From Gloeocapsa sp. DLM2.Bin57 (lineage in GTDB: Bacteria > Cyanobacteriota > Cyanobacteriia > Cyanobacteriales > Gloeocapsaceae): a DNA stretch of 62,888 bases. Location: assembly GCA_007693955.1 (NCBI GenBank), contig RECR01000062.1:1-62888 (forward strand), read 5' to 3'. Below are positions 52,919-62,888 of this stretch, in pieces. Numbering within the stretch: the first letter of the stretch is position 1; every line of letters begins with the position of its first letter. The position numbers were made by a program, and so were the translations under genes. The notes beneath the pieces are model-generated. The model worked only from the letters and a program-made list of their open reading frames with translations, searched no databases and was not told where the DNA came from.

Positions 52919-53389
52919 TTAGTCACAATATTCCCAATTAGAAAAAGTAGCAGCTTGACCACAAGCTTCACCTTGACTATTAACTAGATTCCAAATAATC
53001 GCTTTGTTAATCAAAAAACGTTTACCACTGCGAGAAATTCTGATACCTTGGTAATTATCAATAAAACCCTGTTGAGCAGCTAAAGTCAGCATTCTTTGAC
53101 GTTCTTCGCGATTAATTGGTTCAGCGGTACATCGAGAAGGAGTTTGACAGAATTCATCCCAATTCATTTCCCAAAGTTGTAAAGCGATTTGATTACCATA
53201 AGTTAAAATAGGGTCAGGTGCAGTATTATGAGCAACCACCACAAAAGGAACATAAAATAAAGTTTCAGCTTCTAATAAAGTATCTCCTATTCTGGTTATT
53301 AATTGTTTACCTAAATACTTAGCATAACTATCTAATAAACACTGACTCTGATTAACAACTTGGGGTTGTTGCCAAATGAAATTAGTCAT
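52919..53389 (-). CDS. MEKHLA domain protein
   Basis: 156 residues covering one MEKHLA domain, a PAS-like fold found alone in cyanobacteria and at the C-terminus of plant HD-ZIP III regulators. Features are LYEAETLFYVPFVVVAHNT-like sequence (LLEAETLFYVPFVVVAHNTA), GNQIALQLWEMNWDEFCQTP and GFIDNYQGIRISRSGKRFLI, then AIIWNLVNSQGEACGQAATF. It may bind a small ligand or sense redox state; no partner is defined. It follows the orphan 53414-54088 gene by 24 bp. Confidence 0.88.
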   Translation of the reverse strand: MTNFIWQQPQVVNQSQCLLDSYAKYLGKQLITRIGDTLLEAETLFYVPFVVVAHNTAPDPILTYGNQIALQLWEMNWDEFCQTPSRCTAEPINREERQRMLTLAAQQGFIDNYQGIRISRSGKRFLINKAIIWNLVNSQGEACGQAATFSNWEYCD

Positions 53390-53413
53390 ATTTATTTGCT
53401 TAAGATGTTCTGG

Positions 53414-54088
53414 TTAGTTTTCCTCGTTGAACTCACAAGGCAATATTGATAAAAATTCTTTGATATTTTCTTTTTGACTATTTTTTTCTATAGGTTGAGG
53501 AAAAGGTATTTTAATGGGAATTATTCTAGGACTTTTAAAATAAGAAATGAAATCATAACAACCCAAGTTTTCATCCTTAACTATCCATTCATTATTGATA
53601 AATGTTAAGGTTGGTTTTTCTATTGCTAGTGCATAAAAAAATGCCGAAGTTAGACTAGATATTATATACTTATGGTTTTGGTCTAGATTTTGAATACTTT
53701 CAGTATATTTATAATTAAGACCTGTGGTTAGATAAGGATGATGAGATTGTGTAAATTCTGACAATGACAGTTTCTTAAAAAATTCTTCTGGGTTGGAATG
53801 AGATAAATCAATTTCTTCTTGAGTTGCATCAGGGTTAAATTTTATGGCAAAATTATAATAATAAGATAATGAAAAACTACTACTTTTCTTATTAGTGATT
53901 ACAAAACTTCCTTGTTCATAGGCAAAACCTATAAATAATTGGCTTCCGTCTTTTCTATAATAAGACCAGCGTGTTTTCCTGTTGTAATAATTTAAAGAGT
54001 AAGAGAATTCATCTTTATTTATCTGTACTGTAATTGTTTTGCGAAGTCTAACGTTATTAATAAAATCTATCCAAAAATCAGTATTCAT
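53414..54088 (-). CDS. Orphan hypothetical protein, aromatic-rich
   Basis: 224 residues from ATG 54086-54088, chosen because AGGTG lies 5-9 bases upstream; ATG 54136 and TTG 54142 are in-frame alternatives. The protein is rich in Tyr, Phe, Ser and Asn (SLSYYYNFAIKFNPD, DFISYFKSPRI) and has no signal peptide or membrane helix. I do not recognise any domain. The DNA is more AT-rich than the surrounding carbon-metabolism genes, which may mean later arrival. It is 87 bp downstream of pyk on the same strand. Confidence 0.65.
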   Translation of the reverse strand: MNTDFWIDFINNVRLRKTITVQINKDEFSYSLNYYNRKTRWSYYRKDGSQLFIGFAYEQGSFVITNKKSSSFSLSYYYNFAIKFNPDATQEEIDLSHSNPEEFFKKLSLSEFTQSHHPYLTTGLNYKYTESIQNLDQNHKYIISSLTSAFFYALAIEKPTLTFINNEWIVKDENLGCYDFISYFKSPRIIPIKIPFPQPIEKNSQKENIKEFLSILPCEFNEEN

Positions 54089-54174
54089 AGACACCTGTCT
54101 TCCCCACCTTAACTCTTTACTTATATTAATACTCATTCCCAATCAAAGAAAGAGAATGAGTATTAAAAGTGTAT

Positions 54175-56760
<2,586 letters not shown>

Positions 56761-56783
56761 AATAACCACTAAAACCGTTCTAC

Positions 56784-58373
56784 CTAAGCCTGAACCATGG
56801 AAACCATGAGACTTCCTGGGGTGGAGGGATTTCCTTCTAGAGATACTCCACGGTTATTAGCTGCTAAATGACGCACAATCTTATAAACGGTTTCCACCTG
56901 TTCGGTTGCACCTGCTTTAGCTGCTAAATCGGCGATACTCAGGGGTGCTGAGCTATTTTTGATGGCTTTTAAGATACTACGCTGTAGGTCTAATACTGAA
57001 GCTGCGGCTTTTTTACCTGCTTCTACTCCAGGTTGGTGATAGGCGTTGATATTGACAATAGAAGCGTAGAAACTAACTGCTCTTTCGTAGAGGGCGATTA
57101 ATGCACCCACACGACGTGCATCTACTTTAGGGATGGTAATGGTGATGGAATCGCGATTATTCTCATAGAGTGCTTGTCGTGTTCCGAGGAGGAATCCTGA
57201 GAGGAAGTCTCCCGAGGTAGCATCCCTTTCTACTTCGAGGGATTTTCCGTTTCTATCTTCTAGCACTTCAATAAAGGTAGCGAAGAAGTTGGGTACACCT
57301 TCTCTTAACTGTTGTACGTAAGCGTGTTGGTCCGTTGAACCTTTGTTACCATAAACAGCGATACCCTGATAAACGGTGTTACCGTCTAAGTCTTTTTCTT
57401 TCCCTAGTGACTCCATAACTAATTGTTGGAGATAGCGAGAGAAGAGGAGAAGACTATCTTTATAAGGAAGTATGACCATATCTTTGCTACCTTTGCCATC
57501 ACCGCTATAGTACCAAGCTAAGGTTAACAAGGCGGCGGGATTTTTTTTGATATCTGCTATACGAGTAGCCATATCCATTTCTTTTGCTCCCGCGATCATG
57601 GCTTTGAGATCTACACCTAGTAACCCTGCGCCAAGTAAGCCTACCGCTGACATTACAGAAGTACGACCTCCTACCCAATCGAACATAGGAAAACTGGCTA
57701 ACCAACCTTGTTCTTTTTGGATTTGGTCCATTTTGCTTCCTGCCATAGTAATCGCTACTGCGTGACTAGGAAAGTCTAAGCCTTGTTGTTTGTAGAATTC
57801 GGCTACTTCTAACATCCCGTTACGGGTTTCGGGTGTTCCTCCTGATTTGCTGGTAACGATTACCAGAGTGCTAGGGAGACGGTTTTTAATCCGATTTAAG
57901 ACTCTATCGATACCGCTAGGATCGGTATTATCAATAAAGTGGATGTTGAGAGGGGGAAAGTCAGGAGTAAGGGCTTCAGCGATGAATTGAGGTCCAAGGG
58001 CTGAGCCACCTATACCCACGGAGAGGATATCGGTAAATTTATCTGCTCCTGGTGGTTTGATTGTGCCTTGGTGTACTTTCTGGATAAAGCTTTCCATAGC
58101 CTCCAAAGTCTCAACAATCTCTTTTTTGGGCGCTGCTGGGGCTAGATCTGGATTTCTTAACCAGTAGTGACCTACCATGCGTTCTTCGTCGGGATTGGCG
58201 ATCGCTCCTCCTTCTAGTGCTTTCATATCTGCAAAAGCTTTCTCAAACTTAGGTTGCAGTGTAGATAACAGACTATCAGGGAAGCGCATCCGACTAATAT
58301 CTAGATATAATTCTAGTTCCCCATGGTAATAAAGCCAATCTTGATAACGTTGCCAAAGTTCTTGACTATTCAT
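56784..58373 (-). CDS. pgi: Glucose-6-phosphate isomerase
   Basis: 529 residues. Interconverts glucose-6-phosphate and fructose-6-phosphate. Family motifs are [20 protein letters not shown], the phosphate-binding [38 protein letters not shown] and the catalytic region [20 protein letters not shown] (with Glu, His and Lys expected). Length fits the cyanobacterial form (about 528). It starts 14 bp after eno and so is co-transcribed with pgm-eno. Confidence 0.97.
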   Translation of the reverse strand: MNSQELWQRYQDWLYYHGELELYLDISRMRFPDSLLSTLQPKFEKAFADMKALEGGAIANPDEERMVGHYWLRNPDLAPAAPKKEIVETLEAMESFIQKVHQGTIKPPGADKFTDILSVGIGGSALGPQFIAEALTPDFPPLNIHFIDNTDPSGIDRVLNRIKNRLPSTLVIVTSKSGGTPETRNGMLEVAEFYKQQGLDFPSHAVAITMAGSKMDQIQKEQGWLASFPMFDWVGGRTSVMSAVGLLGAGLLGVDLKAMIAGAKEMDMATRIADIKKNPAALLTLAWYYSGDGKGSKDMVILPYKDSLLLFSRYLQQLVMESLGKEKDLDGNTVYQGIAVYGNKGSTDQHAYVQQLREGVPNFFATFIEVLEDRNGKSLEVERDATSGDFLSGFLLGTRQALYENNRDSITITIPKVDARRVGALIALYERAVSFYASIVNINAYHQPGVEAGKKAAASVLDLQRSILKAIKNSSAPLSIADLAAKAGATEQVETVYKIVRHLAANNRGVSLEGNPSTPGSLMVSMVQA

Positions 58374-58387
58374 AAGTTCCCCTGATT

Positions 58388-61355
<2,968 letters not shown>

Positions 61356-61452
61356 ATTTTTTCCCTATTTTTTTTCTAGTGATGATAATATTCAACAATT
61401 AGCATATTTTGTCATCAACTTTGCTAAGACTAACATTCTGTTATCTTTACTT

Positions 61453-61488
61453 ACCCAAATTTTAAGTCTTTTTTAATAAAGTTTGGGT
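61453..61488. repeat. Inverted repeat upstream of pgm
   Basis: ACCCAAA (61453-61459) and TTTGGGT (61482-61488) enclose a 22-nt AT-rich loop with a T-run. It lies between the end of the ABC gene and pgm. It may be a weak terminator for the ABC gene or an operator for the glycolytic genes. Confidence 0.35.
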
Positions 61489-61514
61489 TAAGAGTTAATT
61501 AAGATTAAAAATGC

Positions 61515-62474
61515 CTAAGAAGATTTATAAATACCCCTTTCTTGTAACTGTTTTAGGAAAAATTCTTCTAAAGATACCCTAGCTAAACGTAAATTTAATA
61601 ACTGTGCATCAATTGTGGCTAAATAATGAATAAACCTTTCTGGTTCTTGATTTAGTTGACCATGCCAATAATGTTCATCTTGGCTTAAATTGTTGATCCA
61701 GGGGGATAATTGTTCTTGAGTTCCTCCTTTGACTACTACTTGATAACTATCAGGAGATCCTAACAATTCATTGAGTGAACCTGAACAAATCAGATTACCT
61801 TGGGCGAGAATAGCAATGCGATCGCAGATTAACTCTACATCAGAAAGTATATGAGAATTAAAAAAGATGGTTTTGCCTCTTTCTTTGAGAGATAGTATAA
61901 TTTGTCTGACTTGATAACGTCCCATGGGATCTAATCCTGACATTGGTTCATCGAGAAAGACTACATCAGGGTCATTGATTAAGGCTTGAGCCATACCAAT
62001 ACGTTGTACCATCCCTTTAGAATATTGTCGCAGTTGTTTCTTTTTGGCTGTTGATTCAGCTAATCCCACTAAGTCTAATAATTCTACTACCCTTTTTTTG
62101 GTTTCTTTTGGGGGGATTTGGAATAAACCGGCGACAAAGTTTAAAAATTCCCAACCCGTCAAATAGTCGTAATAATAGGCATTTTCTGGGAGATAGCCAA
62201 CCCGTTGTTTAATGGAGCGATCGCCAACGGGACGACCTAATAACACTGCTTTTCCCGAGGTAGATTTAATGATTCCGAGGAGAATTTTTAGTAAAGTTGT
62301 TTTACCCGCGCCATTTGGTCCTAATAATCCAAAGGTTTCTCCCTGCTGAATTCCTAAAGAACAATCTTGTAGGGATACTACTTTTTGATTCAACCAAAAC
62401 CCAGTGCGATAGACTTTACCAAGATTCCAGGTTTCAACGACATTTGTCTTAATTTTATCACCGACACTATCCAT
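61515..62474 (-). CDS. ABC transporter ATP-binding protein
   Basis: 319 residues. One ABC ATPase domain (about 12-235) with Walker A LLGPNGAGKTTLLKILLG, a Q-loop, the signature RQYSKGMVQRIGMAQAL, Walker B DPDVVFLDEPMSGLDPMG and switch His in FNSHILSDVELICD. The C-terminal ~80 residues resemble the DUF4162-like extension of drug and lipid ABC-2 exporters (LNLRLARVSLEEFFLKQL). It should pair with an ABC-2 permease, which is not in the window. Substrate cannot be predicted. Divergent from rpmB (59-bp gap). Confidence 0.92.
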   Translation of the reverse strand: MDSVGDKIKTNVVETWNLGKVYRTGFWLNQKVVSLQDCSLGIQQGETFGLLGPNGAGKTTLLKILLGIIKSTSGKAVLLGRPVGDRSIKQRVGYLPENAYYYDYLTGWEFLNFVAGLFQIPPKETKKRVVELLDLVGLAESTAKKKQLRQYSKGMVQRIGMAQALINDPDVVFLDEPMSGLDPMGRYQVRQIILSLKERGKTIFFNSHILSDVELICDRIAILAQGNLICSGSLNELLGSPDSYQVVVKGGTQEQLSPWINNLSQDEHYWHGQLNQEPERFIHYLATIDAQLLNLRLARVSLEEFFLKQLQERGIYKSS

Positions 62475-62484
62475 GTTTATACAA

Positions 62485-62490
62485 TATAAT
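62485..62490 (+). promoter_or_regulatory. -10 element of rpmB
   Basis: A perfect TATAAT lies 44 bp upstream of the rpmB ATG. The -35 region at the 17-bp distance (CGACAC, 62462-62467) is weak and overlaps the start of the divergent ABC gene. Confidence 0.5.
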
Positions 62491-62533
62491 AGTAAAGCTC
62501 TAGATAGAATTAAAAAGAGGTCTTGAATTAATT

Positions 62534-62770
62534 ATGGCTCGTAAATGCGATCTTACAGGAAAAAAAGCTAATAATGCCTTTAGTATATCCCATTCTCACC
62601 GTAGAACCAAAAGATTACAAGAAGCAAATTTACAATGGAAGAGAGTTTGGTGGGCTGAAGGTCAACGTTGGGTGAAACTGCGTCTTTCTACCAAAGCGAT
62701 TAAAACCCTTAATCACAAAGGATTACAAGCTATGGCAAAAGAAGCAGGAATCAACCTTAATAATTATTAG
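62534..62770 (+). CDS. rpmB: Ribosomal protein bL28
   Basis: 78 residues, the normal length. [20 protein letters not shown], then [19 protein letters not shown] and [18 protein letters not shown] are typical of cyanobacterial L28 proteins. It is a component of the large ribosomal subunit near the E site. It stands alone with its own TATAAT box and a strong terminator. Confidence 0.97.
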   Translation: MARKCDLTGKKANNAFSISHSHRRTKRLQEANLQWKRVWWAEGQRWVKLRLSTKAIKTLNHKGLQAMAKEAGINLNNY

Positions 62771-62784
62771 TTCTGTGACATACT

Positions 62785-62820
62785 CCTACACCAAATCAAA
62801 GATTATGGTGTAGGCTTCTT
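62785..62820 (+). terminator. Factor-independent terminator of rpmB
   Basis: CCTACACCA (62785-62793) and TGGTGTAGG (62806-62814) form a perfect 9-bp stem, and AATC/GATT can pair within the loop. It is followed by CTTCTTATCTTT, an imperfect T-rich tract. It begins 15 bp after the stop codon. Confidence 0.75.
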
Positions 62821-62888
62821 ATCTTTCACCTTAAGAGATGATTGACCGTTTTTGAGTGAGGCGATGCCCATCCCCACTTTTTTAATTA

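Overview
This window is chromosomal DNA from a cyanobacterium. The evidence is the very frequent HIP1 octamer GCGATCGC and shorter forms of it, a run of cyanobacterial families (Psb34, CAAD/CURT1, DUF3134, OpcA, a UbiB-like kinase, MEKHLA), heptad-type tandem repeats between genes, and moderately AT-rich DNA. It looks like a low-GC, probably unicellular lineage; the species cannot be fixed from the sequence alone. Almost everything is single-copy housekeeping DNA. There is no prophage, CRISPR array or intact insertion sequence.

Layout. 1-900: intergenic repeats and a frameshifted transposase remnant. 1.0-6.0 kb (minus): mraY with a DUF3134 gene, then a ubiB-like kinase, a PP2C phosphatase and pyrR, then a small coiled-coil protein. 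6.2-8.4 kb (plus): a 759-residue FG-GAP/UnbV/RTX protein. 8.4-14.5 kb (minus): a signalling operon of a histone-deacetylase-like hydrolase, a Cache-PAS histidine kinase and a REC-PAS-GGDEF protein. 14.6-17.1 kb: a CmpX-like membrane protein and a glutamine cyclotransferase. 17.1-22.1 kb (minus): rimP-nusA-ylxR-infB, with a terminator-like hairpin in its leader and a strong terminator at its end. 22.3-27.2 kb (plus): a double 6-PTPS protein, a CAAD protein, pepN and a TPR protein. 27.2-30.2 kb: psb34, a RecJ-family protein with altered metal-binding residues, tRNA-Leu(GAG) and a small membrane protein.

30.3-41.1 kb: two transporters, a VOC-trmFO-small-membrane-protein operon, a degenerate ECF-sigma-like protein, a DUF4160/DUF2442 pair, a half-size TauE, then ppx, a COQ4-like gene, coaD and a TrpE/PabB-like gene. 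41.4-47.0 kb is the most accessory part: a Uma2 protein, small secreted or membrane proteins, ispF, an HdeA-like protein, a tandem pair of glycine-zipper proteins with the stump of a third, a PEP-CTERM protein and a DUF2887 nuclease-like protein.

47.0-61.4 kb is a large minus-strand carbon-metabolism block. Glycolysis is encoded by pgm-eno-pgi-(168 bp)-gap-pyk, and the entry to the oxidative pentose phosphate pathway by zwf-opcA, which is coupled to cbiA. Between them lie an NCS2 purine permease, a MEKHLA protein and an orphan protein. An ABC-transporter ATPase and rpmB close the window. Together pgm, pgi, zwf, opcA, gap, eno and pyk cover most of the route from glycogen-derived glucose-1-phosphate to pyruvate or to the pentose shunt, which suggests co-regulated carbohydrate breakdown.

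The points most worth checking are the RecJ-like protein lacking two metal-binding aspartates, the linked glycolytic genes, a 50-nt dispersed repeat in three copies, the 6-PTPS fusion with a dead first half, the rimP leader hairpins and the glycine-zipper duplication.
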